Positions 1-6,964 of a DNA stretch of 17,716 bases are shown in pieces. The stretch spans positions 8,528-26,243 of the forward strand of contig DLOT01000039.1 of the NCBI GenBank assembly GCA_002479715.1. Reading direction: 5' to 3'. The translations under genes were made by a program, and so were the position numbers. The stretch comes from Ruminococcus sp. UBA7477 (GTDB taxonomy: Bacteria; Bacillota; Clostridia; Oscillospirales; Ruminococcaceae). The notes beneath the pieces are model-generated. The model ran no database searches, was not told where the DNA came from, and worked only from the letters and a program-made list of their open reading frames with translations. How positions within the stretch are numbered: position 1 is the first letter of the stretch; the number at the start of each line of letters is the position of its first letter.

Positions 1-1
1 T

Positions 2-946
2 ACAGAGCACATGTTCTTCGATCCGGCAAGAATCGCTGCTTTCCGTGAGATGATCTGCTCGGATACTGTTGAAGAAAGAGAAGCTGCTCTTGCAAAGATC
101 GAGCCGATGCAGCAGGCTGACTTTGAGGCTCTCTATGAGGCTCTTGAGGGTTGTCCTGTTACTATCAGATTCCTTGACCCGCCTCTCCACGAGTTCGTTC
201 CTACCGAGGAGGCAGACATCAAGGCTCTTGCCGAGGCTCAGGGCAAGTCTGTTGAGACTATCAAGAACATAATCGCTTCTCTCCACGAGTTCAACCCGAT
301 GATGGGTCACCGCGGATGCCGTCTTGCTGTAACATATCCTGAAATTGCAAAGATGCAGACAAGAGCTGTTATCAAGGCTGCTATCAATGTCAAGAAGGCG
401 CACCCCGATTGGGCTGTTGAGCCGGAGATCATGATCCCGCTGGTTGGCGATGTTAAGGAGCTTAAGTACGTTAAGAAGTTTGTTGTTGAAACTGCTGACG
501 AGGTTATCGCGGCTGCCGGCAGCGATCTTAAGTACGAGGTTGGTACTATGATCGAAATTCCGAGAGCTGCTCTTACAGCTGACGAGATCGCTAAGGAAGC
601 TGACTTCTTCTGCTTCGGTACAAACGACCTTACTCAGATGACCTTTGGCTTCTCAAGAGATGACGCCGGCAAGTTCCTCGGAGCTTACTATGACGCCAAG
701 ATCTATGAGAACGATCCGTTTGCTAAGCTCGACCAGACAGGCGTTGGCAAGCTGATGGAAATGACCATCAAGCTCGGCAAGCCGGTTAATCCTAAGCTTC
801 ACTGCGGAATCTGCGGCGAGCACGGCGGCGACCCGACTTCTGTTGAGTTCTGCCACAAGATCGGTCTTGACTATGTATCTTGCTCACCGTTCCGTGTTCC
901 GATCGCAAGACTCGCTGCTGCTCAGGCTGCTATTTCAAATAAGTAG
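2..946 (+). CDS. ppdK: Pyruvate, phosphate dikinase, C-terminal part (5' end outside window)
   Basis: This is the last ~315 codons of pyruvate, phosphate dikinase, which reversibly converts pyruvate, ATP and Pi to PEP, AMP and PPi in the cytoplasm. The reading frame is open to the left edge, so the phosphohistidine and ATP-grasp domains lie outside. What remains is the PEP/pyruvate-binding TIM barrel. Visible signatures are MGHRGCRL, the EPEIMIPLVG strand, GTMIEIPRAAL, CFGTNDLTQMTFGFSRDD and, near the end, HCGICGEHGGDP with the catalytic cysteine of the family. The protein ends SCSPFRVPIARLAAAQAA, the normal C-terminus of the family, so it is not truncated on this side. The gene stands alone: a strong terminator follows about 70 bases after the stop. 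The related PEP synthase and enzyme I share the domain, but the sequence details fit PPDK best. Confidence 0.95.
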   Translation, partial: TEHMFFDPARIAAFREMICSDTVEEREAALAKIEPMQQADFEALYEALEGCPVTIRFLDPPLHEFVPTEEADIKALAEAQGKSVETIKNIIASLHEFNPMMGHRGCRLAVTYPEIAKMQTRAVIKAAINVKKAHPDWAVEPEIMIPLVGDVKELKYVKKFVVETADEVIAAAGSDLKYEVGTMIEIPRAALTADEIAKEADFFCFGTNDLTQMTFGFSRDDAGKFLGAYYDAKIYENDPFAKLDQTGVGKLMEMTIKLGKPVNPKLHCGICGEHGGDPTSVEFCHKIGLDYVSCSPFRVPIARLAAAQAAISNK

Positions 947-1013
947 GAGCTTTCGCGATAATTGTTAAGGTACAAACCGATTTTTACAAAAAATTTGTGC
1001 TAAACTAAAGAAT

Positions 1014-1055
1014 AGACCTTGTGAGTCATTACGGCTCACAGGGTCTTATTTTTTT
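1014..1055 (+). terminator. Intrinsic terminator of ppdK
   Basis: A 12-base stem (1014-1025 with 1035-1046, one G-U pair) with a 9-base loop is followed by TTATTTTTTT. It is a clear Rho-independent terminator. Confidence 0.9.
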
Positions 1056-1179
1056 GCGACATGGCGAAAAACCTTGAAAATACGGCGTTTTTGATAATAA
1101 AATCAGAGTTTTATTGTCATTTTGATGCAGGGGGCTTTTGTTTACACTTTCATTGTGGATCAATATTTGCTGACGGTAC

Positions 1180-1207
1180 TTGAAAAACGGAAAAAATATG
1201 TTATAAT
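1180..1207 (+). promoter_or_regulatory. Promoter for the secreted Ig-like protein gene
   Basis: TTGAAA (1180-1185), a 16-base spacer and TATAAT (1202-1207) form a near-consensus vegetative promoter. It leaves a leader of about 120 bases before the ATG at 1332. The rest of the 947-1331 gap holds only the ppdK terminator; a 62-codon open frame at 1122-1310 lacks a ribosome binding site and was not accepted. Confidence 0.7.
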
Positions 1208-1331
1208 AAGCTTTATCGAAAAAGTCTTAAATTTTCGCCCCGCAACTATATGTCATATAGGCGGCGGCATGGCAGCGCAGCATATGCCGAGTATCAATGC
1301 TTGCTGCTAAATTCATAAGGAGGAGCTTGAC

Positions 1332-1940
1332 ATGAACAAGCGAATTAGGTCTTTGATTGTGGCTTTTGCCATGATGATAAGTGTATTGGCAACCGCAGTG
1401 CCTGCGTTTGCAGCTTCGGCAACGGCTGTAACTCTCAACGTTACAGAGCTGACTCTTAATTATGAAGAGGACTTTACCCTTGTGGCAACACTTACTCCGA
1501 GCGATTCTACCGATACAGTTACTTGGACTTCAAACGATGAGGAAAAGGTAACGGTAGATGAAAACGGAAAAGTCGCTGCAAAATGGATGAAAGGCGAGGT
1601 TATTGTCACAGCAAATGCAGGCGGCGCATCCGCAAGCTGCAGGATAACACTAGCCTGCGCACATCACGCATGGGATAAAGAGGATGTTCCCGCAAAAGCT
1701 TCGACCTGCACGGTCAATGGTTATGAGGAATATGTTATCTGCCATGTTTGCGGACAGGAATGGGACAAGAACGGCAATCCTATTGACAAGAAGATAGAAA
1801 AGCCCCTAGCAGAGCATTCTTTCGGCACGCTTATCCCTGAAGTTCCTGCAAACCATACAGCACAGACAGACGGAACTGCCGCTCACTATACGTGTTCGGT
1901 ATGTAATAAGCTGTTTGACGAATCCCCGATGATGATATAA
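1332..1940 (+). CDS. Secreted BIG_2 (Ig-like) protein, probably 3'-truncated
   Basis: The 202-residue product starts with a signal peptide (about residues 1-27: MNKR, a hydrophobic stretch, then AVPAFA and a likely cleavage). Residues ~30-110 form a bacterial Ig-like group 2 domain, recognised by VTLNVTELTLNYEEDFTLVATLTP split around the TVTWTSND and GKVAA signatures. Two short Cys-pair modules follow (VICHVCGQEWD and YTCSVCNKLFDE), a type common in cell-surface proteins of gut Firmicutes. AAGGAGGAG at 1317-1325 sets the start. The second Cys module stops abruptly in SPMMI, and a different reading frame continues at once with unrelated protein sequence, so the original 3' end was probably lost. 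Surface adhesion or glycan binding is possible; no specific ligand can be read from the sequence. Confidence 0.75.
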   Translation: MNKRIRSLIVAFAMMISVLATAVPAFAASATAVTLNVTELTLNYEEDFTLVATLTPSDSTDTVTWTSNDEEKVTVDENGKVAAKWMKGEVIVTANAGGASASCRITLACAHHAWDKEDVPAKASTCTVNGYEEYVICHVCGQEWDKNGNPIDKKIEKPLAEHSFGTLIPEVPANHTAQTDGTAAHYTCSVCNKLFDESPMMI

Positions 1941-2632
1941 ATCTTCTTAAATGGTCATTGGTGTGGTTTATTGCGGGCGGACTTAACGTTAAGGAGGTTG
2001 ATGGGCTTGATTTTTGTGTGAAACGTCCTGACGGCGGAAACTACATAGCTTTCGCACACGTTGATGTAAAGCCCGATTGGGATATAAGTGATGCAGAGCC
2101 GAATATATATTGGGCTTGCGGAGAAATGTGGCGCGACAATATTTCAGCCGACAGATGGTGGAAAAGCTGGCAGGTCGATCATAACTGGACAGCCCGCAGA
2201 AGCGGCTGGATAGATAACCTCGATTCCGATTATGACAAGCTTTATTATTTCCTCAAGGACGAACTTCCCGAAACAGATGTAAACGCTGAAAGCTATGCGC
2301 GGCTGCTTAGTAAAGGTTATCTTATCAAGGAAAACGGAGAGTATAAATGCAACCTTATTCTTTGTGACAGCTTGAAAAAGTGGTGGGATTATATTCCGAA
2401 GATCCCTTCCGATGCTCTCCCCGACGCAAAGGAGCATATTGCGGAGGTCACAAAGGCAGAGCTTATAAATCAGCCGGAACATATGCACCCTCTTATTAAA
2501 TACATAAATCAATGTATGGCTGGTTCAACTCATACACGAATTATGAAAATTCTCCTCGATATGGGAGTTCTCAAACTTCCGACAGAGAAACAGGCAAAGG
2601 GTCTTTGTACGGTTATGTTTATGGGCGAATAA
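1919..2632 (+). pseudogene. 5'-truncated gene fragment of unknown function
   Basis: The frame opens right after a stop at 1916-1918 and runs to 2632. The coding-like part begins INLLKWSLVWFIAGGLN and is rich in Trp (RWWKSWQVDHNW, KKWWDYIP). No ATG with a ribosome binding site exists at the front; the first usable initiator would be TTG at 1958 without a Shine-Dalgarno sequence. It overlaps the end of the Ig-like gene in another frame. The most economical reading is a 3' fragment of a larger gene joined to the truncated Ig-like gene by recombination near 1920-1940. From memory, similar C-terminal regions occur in Clostridia next to a small DNA-binding domain, which would be the missing part; I cannot confirm that. 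Codon use is normal and the rest of the frame is intact, so the loss may be recent, or the fragment may still be translated by coupling. Confidence 0.55.
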
Positions 2633-2695
2633 ACAAGCGCAATGCTTTGCCAAATCGTGTTTAAGAACAGGCTGTAAAATAAAATTCGGGTGATT

Positions 2696-2745
2696 GAAAA
2701 GAGCCTCCTTCGGCAGAACGAAAATGTATCTGCCAAGGGAGGTTC
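2696..2745 (-). terminator. Long inverted repeat, possible distal terminator
   Basis: Arms 2701-2717 and 2729-2745 pair over 17 bases with three imperfect pairs. Reading on the minus strand the stem is followed by TTTTCAATC; on the plus strand no T-run follows. It may back up the fabH terminator, or be a stand-alone structured repeat. The 2633-2961 gap otherwise holds only the fabH terminator and a promoter-like match at 2825-2853. Confidence 0.5.
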
Positions 2746-2900
2746 TTGCCGTGCCGGAAGTATATTGCCGTTGACGCTATGCCTGTCGGGCATATCAAGG
2801 TATTGGCTATAAGTATTTGATGTTTTGACTTATAGGTGCTAAAATAATATTATAAGACGATATATCATCTGTTGATTATAAAGCAACAGGAAGACGCGTC

Positions 2901-2941
2901 AAAATAAAAGGCCGGCGCCGCTGAAATGCAGGGCGTCAGCC
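2901..2941 (-). terminator. Terminator of fabH
   Basis: Reading leftwards, 20 bases after the fabH stop a GC-rich stem (2932-2941 with 2910-2919; one G-U pair and one mismatch) is followed by TTTTATTTT. Confidence 0.8.
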
Positions 2942-2961
2942 GCAGATATTCCCATTATGAC

Positions 2962-3918
2962 TTACCACTCAATAAGACAGGCCGCATCCGAAAGGCCGCC
3001 GCCGAAGGCTACAAGTATAAGCTTGTCGCCCCGCTTGATGTTTCCGCTCTTTGCCAGCTCATCAAGTGCTATCGGCACAGAGGCGCTCGAGGTGTTGCCG
3101 TATTCCGCGATATTGCTGTACATCTTGGCGGTCGAGATGCCGAGTCTCTGGCAGGCAAAGTCCAGAATACGCTGATTTGCCTGATGGGGAACGATGTAGG
3201 CTATATCCTCGATGGTAAGGCTGTTTCTTTCAAGCAAAGCCTTTATGTCTTTTACAATAGCGTTGACCGCATATTTGAAGGTCTCCTGCCCCTGCATATG
3301 AATAAATGGAGTGTCCTGCTCTTTCGTAAAGAAGGGCGATTTTCCGACAGCATGAGGTATCTTTATCACCGTGTCGCCGCCGTGAATGTTACACAGGAAG
3401 TCAAGATAATTATCGCCCCGCTCCAACACTGCGGCACCCGAGCCGTCGCCGAAAATAACGCAGGTGCTGCGGTCGGACCAATCGATCACTCCGCTCATTC
3501 TCTCAGCGCCGACTACTAATATTCTGTTTATGTCTTTACGCAATGAAAAATATGCCGCGGCTGTTTCCAAAAGGAAAAGGAAGCCCGTGCAGGCTGTGCT
3601 TATCTCCAGAGCGGGGCATGAGATGCCGAGAAAATTCTGCACCATGCAGGCAACGGAGGGAGATGAGGTCTCTCCGCTGACCGTTGCAGATAAGATCATA
3701 TCTATGCTTTCGGCAGGTACGCCGCTGTCATTAAGAGCGTTCAGCGCGGCCTTGCAGCCCATTTCCGAAGTGAATTCATTTTGCGAAACGTGGCGCCTTT
3801 TAACGCCGACTCTATGTGAGATCCATTCGTCGTTGGTTTCGACAATGGCTGCAAGATCGTCGTTTGTGACGACCTTTGGCGGAACATACATACCTGTTCC
3901 AATGATACGAAAGCTCAT
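2962..3918 (-). CDS. fabH: 3-oxoacyl-ACP synthase III (KASIII)
   Basis: The 318-residue protein matches the usual FabH length. FabH condenses acyl-CoA with malonyl-ACP to start fatty acid synthesis in the cytoplasm. The thiolase-fold triad is complete: Cys110 in STACTGFLF, His245 in VPHQANQRIL and Asn275 in EYGNTSSAS. The N-terminal RIIGTGMYVP, EWISHRVGVKRRH and the C-terminal LVAFGGGLSDAA are also typical. The ATG at 3918 has GGAGG (3927-3931) upstream. The gene is monocistronic: its promoter lies at 4026-4053 and its terminator directly behind the stop. No other fab genes are beside it, so it may be a second, specialised KASIII rather than the housekeeping copy in a fab operon. A role in secondary acyl-chain building cannot be excluded. 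Confidence 0.92.
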   Translation of the reverse strand: MSFRIIGTGMYVPPKVVTNDDLAAIVETNDEWISHRVGVKRRHVSQNEFTSEMGCKAALNALNDSGVPAESIDMILSATVSGETSSPSVACMVQNFLGISCPALEISTACTGFLFLLETAAAYFSLRKDINRILVVGAERMSGVIDWSDRSTCVIFGDGSGAAVLERGDNYLDFLCNIHGGDTVIKIPHAVGKSPFFTKEQDTPFIHMQGQETFKYAVNAIVKDIKALLERNSLTIEDIAYIVPHQANQRILDFACQRLGISTAKMYSNIAEYGNTSSASVPIALDELAKSGNIKRGDKLILVAFGGGLSDAACLIEW

Positions 3919-3974
3919 TTATGTTTCCTCCATCCGATAATAAGCGCCGAAGAAAGCGCGTTTTGTCAATATAT

Positions 3975-4008
3975 AAGGGCGTTGGCGGAAGATATTATTG
4001 CCGCCCTT
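3975..4008 (-). promoter_or_regulatory. Hairpin in the fabH leader
   Basis: AAGGGCG (3975-3981) pairs exactly with CGCCCTT (4002-4008), and GGCGG/CCGCC inside offers an alternative stem. It lies within the ~110-base transcribed leader between the fabH promoter and start. On the plus strand the structure is followed by TTTT, so it could also stop plus-strand read-through. Confidence 0.45.
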
Positions 4009-4025
4009 TTCCTGCTTATAATAAT

Positions 4026-4053
4026 ATTATAGCACATTACAAAAAAAAATCAA
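4026..4053 (-). promoter_or_regulatory. Promoter of fabH
   Basis: On the minus strand TTGATT (4048-4053), a 16-base spacer and TATAAT (4026-4031). The spacer carries a T-tract. No recognised FapR or FabT box was seen. Confidence 0.65.
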
Positions 4054-4148
4054 CCCGAAATATGAAATCGGTTCTGACCGCAGGCTGGTCTGTCGAAAAG
4101 CTGCGGCGGGATGATATACAAAATCTATAACAAACGGAGGTCTGATCT

Positions 4149-4904
4149 ATGTCAGTAAAACAAACAGCGGGCAGAGATGCGCTCGGCGAATTTGCCCCTA
4201 AATTTGCTCAGCTCAACGATGATGTTCTTTTCGGTGAGGTTTGGTCGCGTGAGGATAAGCTTTCTCTTCGCGACCGCAGCTTAGTCACTGTCACTTCGCT
4301 TATGGCGATGGGAATGACTGACTCGTCCTTCAAATATCATCTGGAGTCGGCAAAGAAAAACGGGATCACCAAAGCGGAGATCGCAGAAATATTAACACAC
4401 GCAGCGTTTTATGCAGGCTGGCCTAAAGCTTGGGCGGCATTTCGCATGGCCAAGGAGGTTTGGGCGGAGGCTGAAGCGGAGGAGTGCAATGAAAGGTCAA
4501 AGCATGAAAGCAGCATGATATTCCCGATCGGCAAGCCCAATGACGGCTATGCACAATTCTTTATCGGTCAGAGCTACCTTGCGCCTCTTTCGACGGAGCA
4601 GGTCGGCATATATAATGTGACATTCGAGCCGGGCTGCCGCAATAACTGGCATATTCACCATGCAGATAAAGGCGGCGGACAGATTCTGATTTGTGTTGCC
4701 GGACGCGGCTGTTATCAGGAATGGGGTAAGCCGATCCAAAAGCTTTCCGCAGGCGACGTTGTCAATATCCCTGTCGGCGTCAAGCATTGGCACGGCGCAG
4801 CTCCCGACAGCTGGTTCTCGCATATTGCAGTTGAGGTTCCCGGAGAAAACTGCTCAAACGAATGGCTGGAGGCCGTAGACAGCAAGACCTACAGCGGGCA
4901 GTAA
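4149..4904 (+). CDS. Carboxymuconolactone decarboxylase-like/cupin fusion protein
   Basis: The 251-residue protein has two domains. Residues ~5-110 are an AhpD/CMD-like helical domain (WSREDKLSLRDRSLVTVTS, ITKAEIAEILTHAAFYAGWPKAW). It lacks the CxxC pair of AhpD peroxidases, so it is on the decarboxylase/unknown side of the family. Residues ~122-245 are a cupin barrel with candidate metal ligands His168, His170 or His171 (NWHIHHADK) and His213/His215 (GVKHWHG). The usual cupin Glu position is Gln178, and a few extra residues (ADKGG) sit between the His pair and Gln. GGAGG at 4136-4140 sets the start. The GNAT gene follows almost without a gap, so the two are probably cotranscribed. The true substrate is unknown; a cytoplasmic redox or ring-cleavage role is a guess from the family. 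Confidence 0.85.
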   Translation: MSVKQTAGRDALGEFAPKFAQLNDDVLFGEVWSREDKLSLRDRSLVTVTSLMAMGMTDSSFKYHLESAKKNGITKAEIAEILTHAAFYAGWPKAWAAFRMAKEVWAEAEAEECNERSKHESSMIFPIGKPNDGYAQFFIGQSYLAPLSTEQVGIYNVTFEPGCRNNWHIHHADKGGGQILICVAGRGCYQEWGKPIQKLSAGDVVNIPVGVKHWHGAAPDSWFSHIAVEVPGENCSNEWLEAVDSKTYSGQ

Positions 4905-4929
4905 AGGAGTGTTTGCGAAGGTGGGAGAT

Positions 4930-5373
4930 ATGAAGACCGAGATAAAACATATGGAAGAAAACCACTTAGCCGTTTGCGCTGAGATCCTTTGCGATGTATA
5001 TAACAACGATGAATGGCAGTGCCGCTGGAGTAAGGAAAGAGCGCTTGCCTGTCTGAATGACCTTTTCGGCGTAAATAGATTTGTGGGATTTGTTGCCCTC
5101 AGGGAGGGAGAGGTCATCGGAGGAATATTTTGCAGAGTCAAGGCGTGGTGGCAGCGCGATGAGCTTGATATCGAGGAGGTGCTTGTCCGTCCTGATTGTC
5201 AGAGGCAGGGAGTGGGAAGCAGCCTTATTGATGCTGTGCGGAAATATGCGCTCGATAACAGCATGGCAGGGATCACGATCATGGCAAACCGCTTTGGAGG
5301 TGTGCCGCAGTTTTTTGCAAAATGCGGTTTCGATTCATCCGACGATGTAACCTTTATGTATAAAATGCTCTGA
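4930..5373 (+). CDS. GNAT family N-acetyltransferase
   Basis: The 147-residue protein carries the GNAT acetyl-CoA pyrophosphate loop QRQGVGSSL (residues 91-99) after strand EEVLVRP, and a C-terminal ANRFGGVPQFFAKCGF motif (family form: FYxKxGF). Length is normal for a single GNAT domain. The frame can be extended to a GTG at 4909, but that codon overlaps the only purine-rich site there. The ATG at 4930, preceded by AAGGTGGGAG (4918-4927) and giving MKTEIKHMEENH, fits family N-termini better. It starts 25 bases after the CMD/cupin stop, so it lies in the same transcript. The acceptor cannot be told from sequence. Confidence 0.88.
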   Translation: MKTEIKHMEENHLAVCAEILCDVYNNDEWQCRWSKERALACLNDLFGVNRFVGFVALREGEVIGGIFCRVKAWWQRDELDIEEVLVRPDCQRQGVGSSLIDAVRKYALDNSMAGITIMANRFGGVPQFFAKCGFDSSDDVTFMYKML

Positions 5374-5385
5374 GCTTTCGCTTAC

Positions 5386-5474
5386 ATGTTTATGTCCTCG
5401 TCGATTCGCTGATCCTCAGTCAGCTGCCGACGTGTCGGACAATTATACCATAACGCCAAACGCCATGGTATAAT
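5386..5474 (+). repeat. Structured intergenic repeat A, copy 1
   Basis: The first 70 bases match copy 2 (6821-6890) with only three differences. Three stem-loops lie in a row: GCTGA/TCAGC, CCGAC/GTCGG (5427-5438) and a perfect ten-base inverted repeat ATTATACCAT/ATGGTATAAT (5442-5451 with 5465-5474). Between copies the last loop differs while both arms are identical, which suggests the structure is kept. Each outer arm reads TGGTATAAT outward, an extended -10 promoter element. Confidence 0.85.
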
Positions 5475-5519
5475 ACAAAGCCTCGGTCTGATAAGGACAG
5501 TCACTTATAAAGAAGTTTT

Positions 5520-5560
5520 CGTCATAGCACTTATGATTTTCAGTCAAAAGTGTTATGGCG
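5520..5560 (+). terminator. Hairpin before the hydrolase promoter, possible terminator
   Basis: Thirteen-base arms 5520-5532 and 5548-5560 pair with two G-U pairs; TTTCTATT follows. It is a plausible end for transcripts from the CMD/cupin-GNAT pair. Confidence 0.5.
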
Positions 5561-5566
5561 TTTCTA

Positions 5567-5595
5567 TTGACAATGTAACGGCTTTGATGTATAAT
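5567..5595 (+). promoter_or_regulatory. Consensus promoter of the alpha/beta hydrolase
   Basis: TTGACA (5567-5572), exactly 17 bases, then TATAAT (5590-5595). Both hexamers are perfect. Confidence 0.88.
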
Positions 5596-5632
5596 TATTA
5601 CTAAGATAAATCGTAATTTGTAGGAGAAGTAA

Positions 5633-6436
5633 ATGTTTTACAATCTAGTGGAAAACTCAATAGAGATATCCAACGGTGATCTGAATTATGTGTCATTCGG
5701 AAAAGGCAACAGTAATCTGATCATAATTCAGGGCTTAAATGTTCGAGATATAAAAGGGGCAGGTGCCACACTTTCATTGATGTATAAAATCTTTGCCAAG
5801 AAATATAGGGTGTGGTTCTTTGATCGAAGAGCAAAAGTGGAAGAAGGACTTACGAACTGGGATCTTGCCAATGACATATATGAAGCTATGGTGAAGCTTG
5901 ATATAGGGAAAGCAGATGTTTTTGGTGTATCTCAGGGCGGAATGATTGCTATGGCACTTGCGATAGAGCATCCGGATCGGGTAAGCAAGCTTGTGCTTGG
6001 CGTGACCTCATCGAGGGCAAACGATAATATAAAAACAACTGTTGGAAGATGGGTTGAATATGCCCGGAAGAGGGATCACATATCTATTAATAAAGAAACA
6101 TTTTCTCTAATGTATACTGAAAAATACTTGAGGAAGTATAAAGCTTTTATGCCGGTCTTGATAAGGCTTGTAAAGCCTAAGGATTTTAACAGATTTGCTA
6201 TTCTTGCATTGGCAATTCTGGATTTTGACTGCTACGAAAGGTTGACGGAAATAAAGTGTCCGGTTCTCGTTTTGGGTGGTGACAAAGACTTAATCACAAC
6301 AGGAGAGGCTTCAAGAGAGATAGCAGATAAAATCAACTGTCCTATCCATATGTATACAGACTACGGACACGCTGCATATGAGGAGGCAAAAGATTTTAAT
6401 GATAGAGTTTATGAGTTTCTGAGTATGAACAGCTGA
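5633..6436 (+). CDS. Alpha/beta-fold hydrolase
   Basis: The 267-residue protein has the alpha/beta-hydrolase triad: nucleophile Ser100 in FGVSQGGMIA, Asp219 in VLVLGGDKDLIT and His246 in YTDYGHAAYEE. No signal peptide is visible, so it should be cytoplasmic. Substrate class (ester, lactone, haloalkane or other) cannot be read. AGGAG (5622-5626) precedes the ATG, and the gene has its own perfect promoter. Composition is clearly more AT-rich than its neighbours, with many ATA, AGA and AAA codons. Together with flanking direct repeats A and the trailing repeat B, this suggests acquisition by transfer. It is not cotranscribed with a neighbour. Confidence 0.88.
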   Translation: MFYNLVENSIEISNGDLNYVSFGKGNSNLIIIQGLNVRDIKGAGATLSLMYKIFAKKYRVWFFDRRAKVEEGLTNWDLANDIYEAMVKLDIGKADVFGVSQGGMIAMALAIEHPDRVSKLVLGVTSSRANDNIKTTVGRWVEYARKRDHISINKETFSLMYTEKYLRKYKAFMPVLIRLVKPKDFNRFAILALAILDFDCYERLTEIKCPVLVLGGDKDLITTGEASREIADKINCPIHMYTDYGHAAYEEAKDFNDRVYEFLSMNS

Positions 6437-6470
6437 GAACTGGTCCACGATATATTCCAGTTTGTTAAGC

Positions 6471-6490
6471 AGATAAATTCTGATTTATCT
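6471..6490. repeat. Small palindrome after the hydrolase gene
   Basis: AGATAAAT and ATTTATCT (6471-6478, 6483-6490) form a perfect eight-base stem with a four-base loop. The right half (TTCTGATTTATCT) recurs at 14844-14856, just after the other AT-rich gene, so it may be the left edge of repeat B. Confidence 0.5.
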
Positions 6491-6572
6491 CAGAAAGTCC
6501 ATTCGGCCTTTGCGCCGCAGGCGCATTGGGAGAATACTGCCAGCGGCGGCTCGCTGCTCTGATTTATGCGAT

Positions 6573-6652
6573 TAATCGAATATTAACAATAAGCCCCGAA
6601 GCAATTATCCATAATTGCTTCGGGGCTTAAACTTCTTTATGCGTATCAAACT
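6573..6652 (+). repeat. Intergenic hairpin repeat B, copy 1
   Basis: An ~80-base sequence recurs at 14943-15019. Its core is a perfect 18-base stem (6591-6608 with 6611-6628) with a two-base loop, starting AAGCCCCGAAGC. Conserved flanks are TAATCGAATATTAACAAT on the left and ACTTCTTTATG-GTATC on the right. A smaller CAGCG/CGCTG hairpin sits just left in both copies. The stem could end hydrolase transcripts, although the T-run is poor. Confidence 0.88.
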
Positions 6653-6772
6653 AATTTCGCCGGGGCTTTTCTTTGTGTGCCGACACGCGCAACTTGGTTA
6701 CTGATAAACCGTGAAGCCCGTTCGATATTGTGCGTAAGATGCGCTTTGATGATAATTGTTTGATTCGGTGTA

Positions 6773-6801
6773 TTGACGGAGGAAAGGAATTACTGTATAA
6801 T
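6773..6801 (+). promoter_or_regulatory. Promoter in front of repeat A copy 2
   Basis: TTGACG (6773-6778), 17 bases, TATAAT (6796-6801). It would transcribe through repeat A copy 2 into the SIMPL gene, with the start near the centre of the palindrome at 6796-6821. Confidence 0.72.
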
Positions 6802-6821
6802 AGATGCAGGCATCTATTATA
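6796..6821. promoter_or_regulatory. Perfect palindrome overlapping the -10 element
   Basis: Two exact 12-base arms (TATAATAGATGC and its complement) with a two-base centre. The left arm contains the -10 hexamer and the predicted transcription start falls at the centre, as expected for an operator; the right end abuts repeat A copy 2. Confidence 0.6.
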
Positions 6822-6911
6822 TGTTCATGTCCTCGTCGATTCGCTGACCCTCAGTCAGCTCCCGACGTGTCGGACAATTATACCATAACGCTTACGCTTA
6901 TATGGTATAAT
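6821..6911 (+). repeat. Structured intergenic repeat A, copy 2
   Basis: Same orientation as copy 1 (5386-5474), with three differences in the first 70 bases and all three stem-loops kept. The terminal ten-base arms are 6877-6886 and 6902-6911. The right arm TGGTATAAT is an extended -10 about 55 bases before the SIMPL start codon, so this copy may supply a second promoter for that gene. Confidence 0.85.
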
Positions 6912-6964
6912 AGTTTTAAAAACTGCGGTGTTGCGCAGAAAAAATATGAAAGGAAATGCCCGCT

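Noticed and set aside
1122..1310. 62-codon open frame upstream of the Ig-like gene
   Set aside because: No ribosome binding site, spans the promoter, and no protein-like composition.
2926..3940. Long plus-strand open frames opposite fabH
   Set aside because: fabH on the minus strand has complete catalytic motifs, start and terminator; these are its antisense shadows.
6462..6652. Integron attC site in repeat B
   Set aside because: GTTAAGC at 6462-6468 fits the attC core GTTRRRY, but no matching inverse core RYYYAAC closes the region, the second copy lacks both, and no integrase gene is in the window.
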